From: JABFSM01 sp052389555
GTDB taxonomy: Bacteria; Gemmatimonadota; Gemmatimonadetes; Gemmatimonadales; GWC2-71-9
Direction of reading: 5' to 3'
Assembly (NCBI GenBank): GCA_052389555.1
Contig: JBQTHV010000109.1
Span: 7,450-71,449 of the forward strand
DNA: 64,000 bases
Positions 48,362-57,222 of the stretch are shown here, piece after piece. The notes under the pieces are model-generated. The model was not told the origin of the DNA. It worked only from the letters and a program-made list of their open reading frames with translations, and did no database searches. The position numbers were made by a program, and so were the translations under genes. Every line of letters begins with the position of its first letter. The first letter of the stretch is position 1.

Positions 48362-51295
48362 CTACTGAGGTTGCCCGTTTCCCACCGGTGCCGTCGCCGT
48401 AGTCGCCCGGCCGGCATTCAGGTCGTTCCAGTTCAGAATCGCGTTGAACCCGAGCATGAACGTTCCCTGGGTTTGCCAGCGCCAGAACGGACGAATCGCG
48501 AACATCACGACGTGGCCCTTCCCGATCGGCGCATCTACCACCTGCGCCCGGCCGGCCAGGGCCTGACCACCCGACAGGGTACCGGAGAGCAGCATCTCAT
48601 CGGGATTGGACGGGAATTGCAGGACGACCCGCGGCCGCTCGGCTGCCGCGAGCTGCCCTAACCCGCCAAACCCACCGCCGCGACCGCCCTGCCCGCCTGG
48701 TCCACCCGGTCCGCCGCCCCCGGGCTGCGCAACCGGCTCACTGGTGGTGCCGTAAGGCGAAAGCCGCAGCCGGTTGGCCATCGGGGTGATGTTCTGCGAG
48801 ATCCGGTCACCCCCGCCTCCCCCAAAGCCGGCGAAACCGCCGCCCAGGATGCCACCCGCGTTGAGGACCGGGCCCTGGTTGAAGTAGATCGGCAGCTGAG
48901 TGTCCTCGTATCCATACACCAGCGGGCTCTTGGGATCGGCGATGATCCCGCGAAGAATCGTGCCTCGTGCGAAGAGTCCGGTTGGAGTCTCGACGTTGAC
49001 GCCGGTGGTCAGGTTGTATTCGGGAAAGATGATCGCGGTCGAACCTTCAGTGAGGAGGGTGCCGCCTTCCTGCACGAACTTGTAGAGCTCGAGCAGCCCT
49101 TCGAGACCCATGCCGCCGCGAATGTCGTCGCTCTGATCGAGCGCGCCCAGATTCGGAGTTGCCTCGGTCTTCCGGTACGGAAGGGGCTGGTTCCCCGTCC
49201 TCGCGATCCCGTTCACCTGCGATGGCGCGGTGCCACCTACGTGCGGAAAGACGATCACGTCGTACTTCGCGCGGAGGTTTCCTTCCCGCAGCTTCTGGTC
49301 GGCAAAGTAGGTATAGGGTACGCCGTAGGTGTCGAGCGCCGCCCGGACCCACCCTTCATCCTGAGTCCGCTGCCAGCTGTGAACGTACCCGATTCTCGGC
49401 ACATCGAGCTCATGCGAGGGAACCGTCGGAGCCGCCTCCATCGCCCAGGCGGAAAGGCCGAGCTCGCGCAACACCGGCTCGATCCGGGCACGGTCCGCGT
49501 TCGCGACGATGATCGCCCCCGCTCGGAACTTGCGCCCGGCCGCGTCGAAGTCCTGCTCCGCCGCGCGCATCGGGACGTTGGCGAGCCGGAACCGGAACGT
49601 CACCAGGCTGTTATCCGTGGTATGGTCCACCACCAGCACCGAACCATTGCCGGTGATCCGGCCATTGGCCCTGGCCGGCGACGTTACCAGCGTCATGCGC
49701 TGATCCAGCAGTGCCTGGTCGGTCACCGGAGTGATGACGAGGTTGCGCATCAACTGGAAAGTCCAGCCGGTGTCGTCATAGGGCGACGGGTTGGCGGGCG
49801 CGAAGTTCTGGAGCGAGAGGTACATGTCGGCGAGCGTGCGGTAGGGCTGGTCCGCCCGGATGATGAAGTCGCCCGCCGCGATGGATAGGCCGGCCGCCGT
49901 GAACGGCGCCGCTGCGCTGTGCACTTCGAGTCCCTGCTGCATCAGATCGTTCACGGCCTGGGCGGCATCCGCCTTACGCCGCTGTGCCGCAGGGATCACC
50001 CAGCCGTATACCGGGCCGTTCTTTCCCTTTTCCACCGAGCGCTTGTTCTTGAGCCAGTAGTTCTCGAGGTACAGGGTCCGGTGGTCGGCCACGTGGCGCA
50101 AGGACAGCACCAGAGCGGACTGCTGGATGTTGGTGTTATTGCGAGGGCCCCAATTGATCGAGGGGAGCGGCGGGTTAGGACGGAACCACTCCCGGCTGGT
50201 GGTCGTGGGTCCCGCGTTGACGACCCGGTTCTCGGGCCCGTACCCCATGACTTCGTAGAACCGCCCGATCGCATTGTGGGAGTGGGCGATGAAGAACATG
50301 TAGTTCGGGGTCCACCCGTCGTAGAACCCGTAGGTCCACACGCCCGGCACGCCCCGCTTGGTCATCTCCATCACGTCGTTCTGGGCCAGCATCCACCACT
50401 CGTTCACGGTGATCGGGTCGAGCGATTCGTTGTACGGCCCGGTCCCCGTCGAGGAATAGAGATAGGTGGACTGCTCGTGCAGATCGTGCAGCACGGTCGG
50501 CTTCCACTCCAGCACCGTGCGGGTCACCGCCCGAGTCAGCTCCAGGAACTGGCCCATCCCGTCCCGGTTGTTGTCGTGGGCCACGTACTTCCCCCAGTAC
50601 ATGAGCGGGAGCCGGGCCTCGCCCTGGGGCCGCTTCTTGTTGAAGTAGTAGGTATCGACCTGCTTCTCGCGCCCGTCCACCTCGAGGACCGGGGTGATGA
50701 ACGTGATCAGGTTTTCCCGGATGTTCCGGATCGTGGGCGACTCATCCACGATCAGCCGGTAGGCCAGCTCCATCAGCATCTCGGGACCGCCGTTCTCCGG
50801 CGAGTGCATCCCGCTGGTCACGTAGTAGATCGGCTTAGCGGCGCCGATGAGCTGCCGGGCTCGGCTCTCCGACGTCTTCCGGGGATCGGTGAGCTCGGTC
50901 AGCATCCCCCGGTAGCGATCGAGCCCGCGAATCGTCGCTTCGTCGGCGATTACCAGCAGCACAATCTCGCGGCCCTCTTCGGTCTTCCCGATGGTCCAGA
51001 GCGTGGCCCGGGGCGAGGCCTGATCCAGCGCGGCATAGTACCGGTGGATGTCCTTCGCGTAGGTGAGCTCGCCCGGGGTGCCCACGATACGGCCCAGGAA
51101 TTTGAGTGGCGTCGGCACCGTGCTCGAGGCCGGGAGATAGTCGACCAGCTCGGTCGTGATACGGGAATCCCGGAGATGCTCCTTGATCTTCCTGGTGTAC
51201 TCTTCGTCGATCTTCTGCTGGGCAACTGCGGGGAGGGCGCTCAGTGCCACGGCTGCTACGAGGAGCCATGGGGATCGGGACAGAGTGCGGGTCAT
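48362..51295 (-). CDS. Secreted M14-family zinc carboxypeptidase, large form
   Basis: 977 residues. The signal peptide is SPWLLVAAVALSALPAVAQ|Q. The M14 domain follows: TLWTIGKTEEGREIVLLV, zinc ligands in SGMHSPENGGPEM (H..E) and the third His in VLHDLHEQS. Later beta-rich regions include a Gly-rich stretch (GGILGGGFAGFGGGGGDRI; GGGGPGGPGGQGGRGGGFGG). The C-terminus (LPSNPDEMLLSGTLSGGQALAGRAQVVD; GKGHVVMFAIRPFWRWQTQGTFM) resembles glutamine-amidotransferase-like or Ig-like tails in these long M14 proteins. It digests proteins outside the cell or in the periplasm. The length and architecture recur in Gemmatimonadota-like genomes, as I recall the family. Confidence 0.88.
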   Translation of the reverse strand: MTRTLSRSPWLLVAAVALSALPAVAQQKIDEEYTRKIKEHLRDSRITTELVDYLPASSTVPTPLKFLGRIVGTPGELTYAKDIHRYYAALDQASPRATLWTIGKTEEGREIVLLVIADEATIRGLDRYRGMLTELTDPRKTSESRARQLIGAAKPIYYVTSGMHSPENGGPEMLMELAYRLIVDESPTIRNIRENLITFITPVLEVDGREKQVDTYYFNKKRPQGEARLPLMYWGKYVAHDNNRDGMGQFLELTRAVTRTVLEWKPTVLHDLHEQSTYLYSSTGTGPYNESLDPITVNEWWMLAQNDVMEMTKRGVPGVWTYGFYDGWTPNYMFFIAHSHNAIGRFYEVMGYGPENRVVNAGPTTTSREWFRPNPPLPSINWGPRNNTNIQQSALVLSLRHVADHRTLYLENYWLKNKRSVEKGKNGPVYGWVIPAAQRRKADAAQAVNDLMQQGLEVHSAAAPFTAAGLSIAAGDFIIRADQPYRTLADMYLSLQNFAPANPSPYDDTGWTFQLMRNLVITPVTDQALLDQRMTLVTSPARANGRITGNGSVLVVDHTTDNSLVTFRFRLANVPMRAAEQDFDAAGRKFRAGAIIVANADRARIEPVLRELGLSAWAMEAAPTVPSHELDVPRIGYVHSWQRTQDEGWVRAALDTYGVPYTYFADQKLREGNLRAKYDVIVFPHVGGTAPSQVNGIARTGNQPLPYRKTEATPNLGALDQSDDIRGGMGLEGLLELYKFVQEGGTLLTEGSTAIIFPEYNLTTGVNVETPTGLFARGTILRGIIADPKSPLVYGYEDTQLPIYFNQGPVLNAGGILGGGFAGFGGGGGDRISQNITPMANRLRLSPYGTTSEPVAQPGGGGPGGPGGQGGRGGGFGGLGQLAAAERPRVVLQFPSNPDEMLLSGTLSGGQALAGRAQVVDAPIGKGHVVMFAIRPFWRWQTQGTFMLGFNAILNWNDLNAGRATTATAPVGNGQPQ

Positions 51296-51609
51296 TGGGA
51301 CCTCAGGGGATAGGGCTATTGGCTATTGGCTATTGGCTATTGGCTATGGGCTATGGGCTATGGGCTATGGGCTATTGGAAACTGCACCGACCTGTAAGGC
51401 TGTTGACCAAAAGCCAATAGCTAATAGCCAATAGCCTCGGGCACCGAGCCGTAAGGCTGTTGACCAATAGCCAATAGCTAATAGCCAATAGCCTTGTCAG
51501 CCCTAACCATACGCCCAATCCCTGGGGATCGTTGGGGTTATGTTTCTGAGTCACCGGCTCCGGCCCCCCGGCTCCGGCCCCCGGCCCCTGGCCCCTTCCA
51601 GGAGGCACC
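51296..51609. repeat. Non-coding 314-bp region: TTGGCTA inverted arrays, duplicated right arm, CCGGCTC/GGCCCC block
   Basis: The left arm has four TTGGCTA units, then four GGGCTAT units (51309-51374). The loop is AACTGCACCGACCTGTAAGGCTGTTGACC. The right arm (AAAGCCAATAGCTAATAGCC) is followed by a second copy of loop-3' half plus arm (GCACCGAGCCGTAAGGCTGTTGACCAATAGCC...), ending 51496. CCGGCTCCGGCCCCCCGGCTC-type repeats lie at 51552-51598. No gene, tRNA or clear terminator is seen. AGGAGG at 51600 serves the next gene. Confidence 0.85.
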
Positions 51610-52155
51610 ATGCCTGTGCGCTATCGGCTCGACCGGATCGAAGTGGCAGCCTTGGGATCCCGCCCCGCCTCCTGGACCTTCGCCGGAGAGGCCGTTCGCG
51701 GGATCGAGTGGAGCTACGTCGCGATCGACCGGAATCTCACCGGCAAGAATAGTTGGGAGTTCCTGGTGCGGGTGCCGGGCGATCCGAAGGGTCGCATCGA
51801 GGTAAGACCCCGCACCATCCCCTTGCATCGAGCGTGGGAAGAGCTGCCGGACCGCTCACTCACCTTTACTCAGGCGACCCGGGGAGCGTCGCGCGGGCGG
51901 TGGTATTGTCCCGTGGCGCTGGCCGATCCGACCGGCGAGAAATCCCGGGTCGTGGCCCGCCACGATGAGCGCAACCGGCTGCCCGGATGGTTCCGCGGTC
52001 TCACCCTTCGGCGCAAAGGGACGGTCAAGGCGACCAAGGGCACCGATCAGGACGCGCTGGTGGCGCTGGTCGCGCCGGACAACCATGCGGACATGATTCG
52101 ATTATTCTTCGCTACGAAGGTCTGGGTTCTGAAAGAAGCCGTGGTACTGCGATAG
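51610..52155 (+). CDS. Hypothetical protein
   Basis: 181 residues from an ATG with a strong AGGAGG four bases upstream. Not recognised. No signal peptide or membrane segment. It is a basic, beta-strand-rich protein (WEFLVRVPGDPKGRIEVRPRTI; RRKGTVKATKGTDQDALVALVAP) with a central stretch GRWYCPVALADPTGEKSRVVARHDE. The next gene begins 7 bp later, so they are probably co-transcribed. Confidence 0.6.
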   Translation: MPVRYRLDRIEVAALGSRPASWTFAGEAVRGIEWSYVAIDRNLTGKNSWEFLVRVPGDPKGRIEVRPRTIPLHRAWEELPDRSLTFTQATRGASRGRWYCPVALADPTGEKSRVVARHDERNRLPGWFRGLTLRRKGTVKATKGTDQDALVALVAPDNHADMIRLFFATKVWVLKEAVVLR

Positions 52156-52162
52156 CGAGCCA

Positions 52163-52909
52163 ATGCCGACTCAGTACACCGATCACGAGCTGGCCCTGAT
52201 CCTTCGCCAGGCTGCTGCCCTTCGCTGGGGTGGCGAGGGCGAGGAGCCCCGGCATTCGCTGGAAGACATTCAGCTCGTGGCCCAGCAGCTTGGGATCCCT
52301 CCCCATCTCGTCGAGCGCGCCGCGAGCGCGTTGCCTCGACGCGCCCGCGCCCGGATGTGGCGGTTCCTGTTCGGCCGGAGCTCCTCCTTCAGCACCAACG
52401 CCGTGGTCGGGTACCGGCTCGCGCCGGAGTCGTTCCCGGACGTGATTGAGGGAATTCGGCGGTTCACCGGGCGAGACGGGCAAGTGGGTGAGCTCACGGG
52501 AAGCGTCGAGTGGCGCGACCATCGCGACACCAGCGACGTCGCGATCACGGTGGTCCCCCGCGGCCCCGAGACGATGGTCCGGGTGTTCGGCGACTTCGAC
52601 TACTGGAAGCTGGGCCCGTTCGCCGCCGCGGCTCTGGGCGTCGTGTTGGTTGTGGTGCTGGTCGCGGCCGGCGTGAACATGAGCGGGGCGTCGCCCCTGT
52701 GGGTCGTCGGGTTAGGCGTCGCGGCGGGGGTGGTGCTCTGGGGTGTGGCCCGGTTCTACTGGTCGCGCCTCGCCCGCAAAGCCGCCCGCCGGGTGATCAC
52801 CTATCGCAAGCAAACGCAGGAAGTCATCCTCCAACTTCGCCCTCCGGTCCCCGCAGGCCCAAGCGCGTCGTTTGGCGTGTTCGAGGTCGAGCGGGAAACC
52901 TCAGAGTAG
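52163..52909 (+). CDS. Hypothetical membrane protein with two transmembrane helices
   Basis: 248 residues. The N-terminal part is soluble and helical (DHELALILRQAAALRW, SLEDIQLVAQQLGIPPHLVERAASAL), resembling small helical modules that precede membrane segments in many hypothetical proteins. Two helices follow at about residues 153-190 (FAAAALGVVLVVVLVAAGV; LWVVGLGVAAGVVLWGVA). A cytoplasmic basic tail ends in VEVERETSE-like sequence. Function is unknown. It is convergent with the phosphoesterase gene, 2 bp between stops. Confidence 0.6.
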   Translation: MPTQYTDHELALILRQAAALRWGGEGEEPRHSLEDIQLVAQQLGIPPHLVERAASALPRRARARMWRFLFGRSSSFSTNAVVGYRLAPESFPDVIEGIRRFTGRDGQVGELTGSVEWRDHRDTSDVAITVVPRGPETMVRVFGDFDYWKLGPFAAAALGVVLVVVLVAAGVNMSGASPLWVVGLGVAAGVVLWGVARFYWSRLARKAARRVITYRKQTQEVILQLRPPVPAGPSASFGVFEVERETSE

Positions 52910-52911
52910 TC

Positions 52912-53397
52912 CTACTCGGTTTCGTCCAGCGCAACCAGCCGAGCCCGGGGCGGAATCCCGGGCTCGAGCTCCATGATGCCCACTGAAGCAGGAAGCCCGA
53001 ACCGAAAGGGACCCGCAGCACCCGGGTTCATCACCGTCACCACCTGATCCACCACGGTGAGGAGCGGTTTGTGAGTGTGACCGTACACGATCACCTCGGC
53101 GTCGGGGTGGGCGCGATTGAGCCTCTCGGGCGTAGGCACCCCGAGCTGGTGACCGTGGATCAACAGGAACGCGAATCCTTCGATCCGCTCTTCGATGATC
53201 TCGGGAAGGCGGTGGCGGAGGTCGAAGCCGTCGGTATTCCCCCACACCGCCGTGACCGGTGCGATCGTTTCGAGGGCGGTGAGAAGGTCCGGCTCACCGA
53301 CGTCGCCCGCGTGAAGGATGCGGTCCACGCCGCCGAAGACCTCGAACACCGCGGGACGGAGCAGGTTGTGGGTATCGGAAATGAGGCCGATGCGCAT
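52912..53397 (-). CDS. YfcE/MJ0936-type metallophosphoesterase
   Basis: 161 residues. The metal-binding motifs are all present: DTHN (LISDTHNLLRP), GD (ILHAGDVGE), GNTD (VWGNTDGFD), GHQ (LIHGHQLGVP) and GHTH (VYGHTHKP), ending VMNPGAAGPFRFG. It is a small calcineurin-like phosphodiesterase, soluble, with substrate unknown. Confidence 0.9.
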   Translation of the reverse strand: MRIGLISDTHNLLRPAVFEVFGGVDRILHAGDVGEPDLLTALETIAPVTAVWGNTDGFDLRHRLPEIIEERIEGFAFLLIHGHQLGVPTPERLNRAHPDAEVIVYGHTHKPLLTVVDQVVTVMNPGAAGPFRFGLPASVGIMELEPGIPPRARLVALDETE

Positions 53398-53402
53398 CGG
53401 AG

Positions 53403-53495
53403 CTACCAGGTATCAGCCATCAGCTATCAGCTATCAGCTTGCTGCACTCAGCAGACCGGCCGGACTGATAGCTGATAGCTGATAGCTGATAGCTC
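53403..53495. repeat. Heptamer inverted array (TATCAGC)n ... (GCTGATA)n
   Basis: The left arm TATCAGCCATCAGCTATCAGC and right arm GATAGCTGATAGCTGATAGC (four GCTGATA units) surround a loop containing GCTGCACTCAGCAGACCGGCCGG. It lies between the phosphoesterase start and the ubiX stop on the same strand, so it may separate their transcripts. Confidence 0.92.
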
Positions 53496-54105
53496 AACCT
53501 TCCCATCTCCTCGCCACCTGAATATCGAGCTCCAACTGATCCACAATCCGCTGTACCACGAAATCCACGAGCTCCTCGATTCGGGTTGGGCGATGATAGA
53601 AGCCGGGCGCGGCGGGAATAACCACAGCTCCCGTCTCGGTCACCTGGACCAGGTTCCGGAGATGGACCAGTGAGAGGGGCGTTTCGCGCGGCACCAGGAT
53701 CAGCTTGCGCCGTTCTTTGAGTGTTACGTCCGCGGCCCGCTCGATCAGCGAGCGGCTCGATCCCTGGGCGATTGCCGAGACGGTTCCCATGGAACAGGGA
53801 CAGATCACCATGCCGGCGGTGGGCTGTGAGCCGCTCGCGGGTTTGGCGCCGCGGTCGTCGTCATCGAATACCGTGACGCTCGGCCAGTTCCCGCCCGTCG
53901 CGCGCCGCAATTGAGCGAGCGAACCGATCCTGGTCTCTTCCCTGAGCAAGCGCCAACCGTGACTCGAGACGATCAGCCAGAGCGGGACCTGATGCTGAGC
54001 CAGGATGGCAAGGAGGCGCACCGCATAGGGCGCTCCCGATGCGCCGGTAATCGCAAACACGAGCGGGCGCCCGCGGGCCGGGCCGCGTTGCGCTCGCGGA
54101 GTCAC
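53494..54105 (-). CDS. ubiX: Flavin prenyltransferase UbiX (PadI)
   Basis: 203 residues from the GTG at 54105. VFAITGASGAPYAVRLL is the flavin-phosphate loop. VICPCSMGTVSAIAQGSSRSLIERAADVTLKERRKLILVPRETPLS and PAAPGFYHRPTRIEELVDFVVQRIVDQL are UbiX hallmarks. It makes prenyl-FMN, the cofactor of the UbiD decarboxylase encoded 2 kb away. The start overlaps the TGA of a 36-residue upstream open frame (GTGA). Confidence 0.94.
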   Translation of the reverse strand: MTPRAQRGPARGRPLVFAITGASGAPYAVRLLAILAQHQVPLWLIVSSHGWRLLREETRIGSLAQLRRATGGNWPSVTVFDDDDRGAKPASGSQPTAGMVICPCSMGTVSAIAQGSSRSLIERAADVTLKERRKLILVPRETPLSLVHLRNLVQVTETGAVVIPAAPGFYHRPTRIEELVDFVVQRIVDQLELDIQVARRWEG

Positions 54106-54212
54106 TTGCCGCGCCGGTTGGGGGTTGGCAACCGCACGGGATGCTTGGGCGGGGGCCTGGGAGGTACGCGCTGCTTGGGCGGCGCATCCCCCTTTCGGGA
54201 GCTCTTCTTCAT
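54102..54212 (-). CDS. Putative small basic Pro/Lys-rich peptide coupled to ubiX
   Basis: A 36-residue frame from an ATG at 54212 (begins MKKSSRKGDAPPKQRV, ends TPNRRGK) whose TGA overlaps the ubiX GTG. Its Lys/Arg/Pro composition is unlike the shadow frames nearby. A GGTGGA-like sequence directly precedes the ATG, which is too close for an ideal ribosome-binding site. It could be a real small protein, a leader peptide for ubiX, or chance. Confidence 0.35.
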   Translation of the reverse strand: MKKSSRKGDAPPKQRVPPRPPPKHPVRLPTPNRRGK

Positions 54213-54314
54213 TCCACCAATGTACCCGCAGCTAACCCGGCTTGCCGAGATCCGGCGCGCGTCGTAGCATATCGGCGGAAGCTCGATCCCTCGTCCTCAA
54301 GCCAAGAGGTGACC

Positions 54315-54803
54315 ATGCGTAGGACCGCGATGCTGTTGGCTGGTCTGCTGCTCGGAACGGCATATGCCGCTCCCACTCACGCGCAGCAGTTGACTGTGGG
54401 CGGGTTCGTCGGCCAGGTCTACGACACTTCGGAAGACTGGCTGCTGTTCGGCGGAGAGGTCCGCTGGCAGGTCAAGGAAGACAAGCCCTTCGTCGTCCAG
54501 CCCCGCGTCTGGATCAATCCTTATGAGGGCGGCTCGGCCCTCGGGTTCGACGGGAACGTGCTGTACCGGCCCAACTATGACGGGAAGTTCCGGCTCTATG
54601 CTGGAGTGGGAGGGGCAGTCGTGCGGCAATCGTTCGAAGGCGGGTCGGAGACCGATGTCGGGCTCAATTTCGCCGCCGGGTTCGAGCTGGTGTTGAACGA
54701 GGAGTCCAAGTTGCGGCCGTTTCTGCACAGCCAGTACACGGTCATCAACGACAGCGGCAACCCGTTCACGTTGTCGGCGGGCGTGGCGTTCCGGCTGAAG
54801 TAG
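54315..54803 (+). CDS. Small outer-membrane beta-barrel protein
   Basis: 162 residues from an ATG preceded by AAGAGGTG. Signal peptide MRRTAMLLAGLLLGTAYAAPTHA|QQ. The mature part is alternating amphipathic strands (WLLFGGEVRWQV; PFVVQPRVWINPYEG; GFDGNVLYRPNYDGKFRLYAGVGGAVV; VGLNFAAGFELVL; FTLSAGVAFRLK), ending in the aromatic-poor F-R-L-K. About eight strands are predicted, OmpX/OmpW-like in size. Function is unknown. It separates ubiX from ubiA on the opposite strand. Confidence 0.75.
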   Translation: MRRTAMLLAGLLLGTAYAAPTHAQQLTVGGFVGQVYDTSEDWLLFGGEVRWQVKEDKPFVVQPRVWINPYEGGSALGFDGNVLYRPNYDGKFRLYAGVGGAVVRQSFEGGSETDVGLNFAAGFELVLNEESKLRPFLHSQYTVINDSGNPFTLSAGVAFRLK

Positions 54804-54825
54804 GCGACCGGGCGGTGCGACTCGA

Positions 54826-55731
54826 TTATGCCGCGAGCAGGCGGTCGAGCAGCGCGAACCCGAACACCGTGACACTCATGATCCCGTTCATGGTGAAGAA
54901 CGCCGCGTCGAGGCGGGAAAGATCGTCGGGCCGCACCAGGCGGTGCTCATAGAGCAGGATTCCCGCGGCCACCACCAGGCCCGCGTAGTACCACGCCCCG
55001 AACCCGGCTCCCCAGCCGAACAGCACGAGGGCGGGAATGGTGATCCCGTGCAGCAGCTTGGCGAGCCTTATGCTCCGGGTTAGGCCGAACCGCACGACGG
55101 CGCTCCGGAGCCCCTCGGCCCGATCAAAGGCCTCGTCGGGGAGGGCGTAGAAGATGTCGAAGCCTGCCACCCAGGTTGCCACCGCGAGCCCGATCACCGG
55201 GAGCAACCACCCCGGCTCACTCCATTGCCCCGCCACCGCCAGGTAGCCCCCCGCCGGCGCGATCGCGAGCGAAGCGCCCAGCCAGAGATGCGACCACCAG
55301 GTGAAGCGCTTCGACAGGCTGTAGGTCATGATCCAGGCCAGGGCAACCGGAGCCAGCGCCAGGCAGAGCGGGTTAAGGCCGGCACCCGCGGCGAAGAAGA
55401 GGGCACCCGCCACGATCACCGACGCCCAGGCCTGCCCGAGGGTCAGCCGGCCCTGCGGCAGCTCGCGATTCCGGGTACGCGGGTTACGGGCGTCGAATTC
55501 CCGGTCCGCGATCCGGTTGAAACCCATCGCCACCCAGCGCGCGGCGGAGAAGGCCACGACCACCAGCGCCACGATCCGCCAGGTTACCGGAAACCGAGGC
55601 GACGCCCCTAATACGCCAAGGAGGGCAAAAGGGAGCGCGAAGGCGGTGTGGGGAAGCTTGACGAAACTCGCGAAGCGCGCGAGCAGTGAGTCGCCGGCAA
55701 AGGTTTGCGGCTCTAACCTCTCACGTCTCAC
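54826..55731 (-). CDS. UbiA-family polyprenyltransferase (quinone biosynthesis)
   Basis: About 300 residues with eight or nine membrane helices. The first Asp motif is NRIADREFDARNPRTRNRELP and the second DIFYALPDEAFDRAEGLRS. FVKLPHTAFALPFALLGVL is the typical N-terminus. It attaches a polyprenyl chain to an aromatic acid in the inner membrane. With UbiD, UbiX and UbiE nearby and no Men genes, the best guess is the futalosine-type menaquinone prenyltransferase (MqnP), though 4-hydroxybenzoate cannot be excluded. The GTG start lies in an AGGTGAG array directly after the ubiD stop. Confidence 0.87.
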   Translation of the reverse strand: MRRERLEPQTFAGDSLLARFASFVKLPHTAFALPFALLGVLGASPRFPVTWRIVALVVVAFSAARWVAMGFNRIADREFDARNPRTRNRELPQGRLTLGQAWASVIVAGALFFAAGAGLNPLCLALAPVALAWIMTYSLSKRFTWWSHLWLGASLAIAPAGGYLAVAGQWSEPGWLLPVIGLAVATWVAGFDIFYALPDEAFDRAEGLRSAVVRFGLTRSIRLAKLLHGITIPALVLFGWGAGFGAWYYAGLVVAAGILLYEHRLVRPDDLSRLDAAFFTMNGIMSVTVFGFALLDRLLAA

Positions 55732-55746
55732 CTCTCACCTCTCACC
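55717..55746. repeat. (CTCACCT)n array at the ubiD stop / ubiA start
   Basis: Four units. In the transcribed direction it reads GGTGAGAGGTGAGAGGTGAGACGTGAGAGG. The UbiD C-terminus GER and its TGA, a Shine-Dalgarno-like AGGTGA and the ubiA GTG all come from this one array. Confidence 0.85.
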
Positions 55747-57222
55747 GAGTCTGATGCCGAGCCGTTCCCACATTTCGTCCACCCTCCGCCTGGTCGCGGC
55801 GTCCATCTCGATCTTCTGCGGCCACTCGCGAGTAAACCCTTCCTCAGGCCACTTCCGGGTGGCGTCGATCCCCATCTTGCTGCCATAGGTAAACCCGCGG
55901 CTCGCGTGATCGAGCACGTCGATCGGTCCCATGGTGAACCGCACATCCCGCTCGGGGTCAATGTGGTTGAGCGCCACCCACCACGCCTCCTCGGGGTCCT
56001 GCACGTTCACGTCGCGATCGACCACCACGATCACCTTGGCCAGCGACATGAGCCCCTGGCCCCACAGCGCGTTCATCACCTTGTAGGCCTGGCCGGGGAA
56101 CTGCTTATCGATCGAAACGAACACCAGGTTGTGGAAGATCCCGTACGCCGGCATGTGGTAATCCGCGATCTCGGGCACGGTAAGCCGAAGCAGCGGGAGG
56201 AAGATTCGCTCGGTCGCGTGACCGAGATAGTAGTCCTCCATCGGCGGCCGGCCCACCAGGGTCGCGGGATAGACCGGATTCCGGCGCGTCGTCACCGCGG
56301 TGACGTGCACCTTCGGGTAGTAGTCGGCCAACGAATAGAAGCCGGTATGGTCTCCGAAGGGTCCCTCGAGGACCAGCGGCTCGGCTGGATCGATATATCC
56401 CTCGATCACCATCTCCGCTTCCGCGGGCACCGCCAGATCGGAGGTGACGGCGCGCGCCAGCTCCACCGGCCGCCTTCGCAGGAAGCCCGCAAAGAGAAAC
56501 TCGTCGATAGTCGGCGGGAGCGGCGCCGAGCCTGCATAGATGCTCGCCGGGTCGCCCCCCAGGGCGATCACCACCGGCATGCGCTCCTTGCGCTCCGCCA
56601 TCGCGCGCCAGTGTGCGGCCCCCACCTTATGGCGCTGCCAGTGCATGGCCAGCTCATTCTTCGAGAGCACCTGGATCCGGTAGAGGCCGACGTTGCGAAT
56701 CCCGCGCTCGGGATCCTCGGTGATCACGAGCGGCAGCGTGAGATAGCGGCCGCCATCACCGGGCCAGGTGACCAGGAAGGGGAACCGATCGAGATCGACC
56801 TCGTCACCCTCGAGCACGACCTCCTGACAGGGAGCGCGTCCACCCCGGGTCCTGGGCGGAAACTTGGCGAGCTCGGCGAGCTTGGGCAGCATGGCCAGTT
56901 TTTCCATGAGCCCCTTCGGCACCTTCATTTCGACGAGCTCGGCAATCCGGCCTCCGATGTCATCGAGCCGCTCGGTGCCGAGAGCAAGACAGATCCGCCG
57001 CATCGAGCCGAACAGATTGATGGCGACGGGGATGGGACTTGCCGAGCCGTCTTCCCCGACCGGGCGCTCGAAGAGCAGCGCCGGCCCGCCGCCCGGCGAT
57101 TTCATGCAGCGGTCGGCGATCTCGGCGATCTCCAGGCGGGTGGCGACCGGCTCCCTAACCCGCACGAGCTCGCCGGATCGCTCCAGCGCAGCGATGAAGT
57201 CCGGGAGGTTGTCGTGGACCAT
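55735..57222 (-). CDS. UbiD-family prenyl-FMN-dependent decarboxylase
   Basis: 495 residues, standard UbiD length. It starts MVHDNLPDFIAALERSGELVRV. Other features are PVAINLFGSMRRICLALG, RYLTLPLVITEDPERGIRNVGLYRIQV, MPVVIALGGDPASIYAGSAPLP, PFGDHTGFYSLADYYP (catalytic Glu region preceding) and ALNHIDPERDVRFTMGPIDVLDH. It decarboxylates the prenylated aromatic intermediate. It uses the cofactor made by UbiX. It is between ubiE and ubiA in the same operon. Confidence 0.94.
   Translation of the reverse strand: MVHDNLPDFIAALERSGELVRVREPVATRLEIAEIADRCMKSPGGGPALLFERPVGEDGSASPIPVAINLFGSMRRICLALGTERLDDIGGRIAELVEMKVPKGLMEKLAMLPKLAELAKFPPRTRGGRAPCQEVVLEGDEVDLDRFPFLVTWPGDGGRYLTLPLVITEDPERGIRNVGLYRIQVLSKNELAMHWQRHKVGAAHWRAMAERKERMPVVIALGGDPASIYAGSAPLPPTIDEFLFAGFLRRRPVELARAVTSDLAVPAEAEMVIEGYIDPAEPLVLEGPFGDHTGFYSLADYYPKVHVTAVTTRRNPVYPATLVGRPPMEDYYLGHATERIFLPLLRLTVPEIADYHMPAYGIFHNLVFVSIDKQFPGQAYKVMNALWGQGLMSLAKVIVVVDRDVNVQDPEEAWWVALNHIDPERDVRFTMGPIDVLDHASRGFTYGSKMGIDATRKWPEEGFTREWPQKIEMDAATRRRVDEMWERLGIRLGER

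Noticed and set aside
51309..51496. Insertion sequence or MITE with terminal inverted repeats
   Set aside because: The arms are internally repetitive, no target-site duplication or transposase is seen, and arm length varies between sites. A non-classical element is still possible and is reported as a finding.
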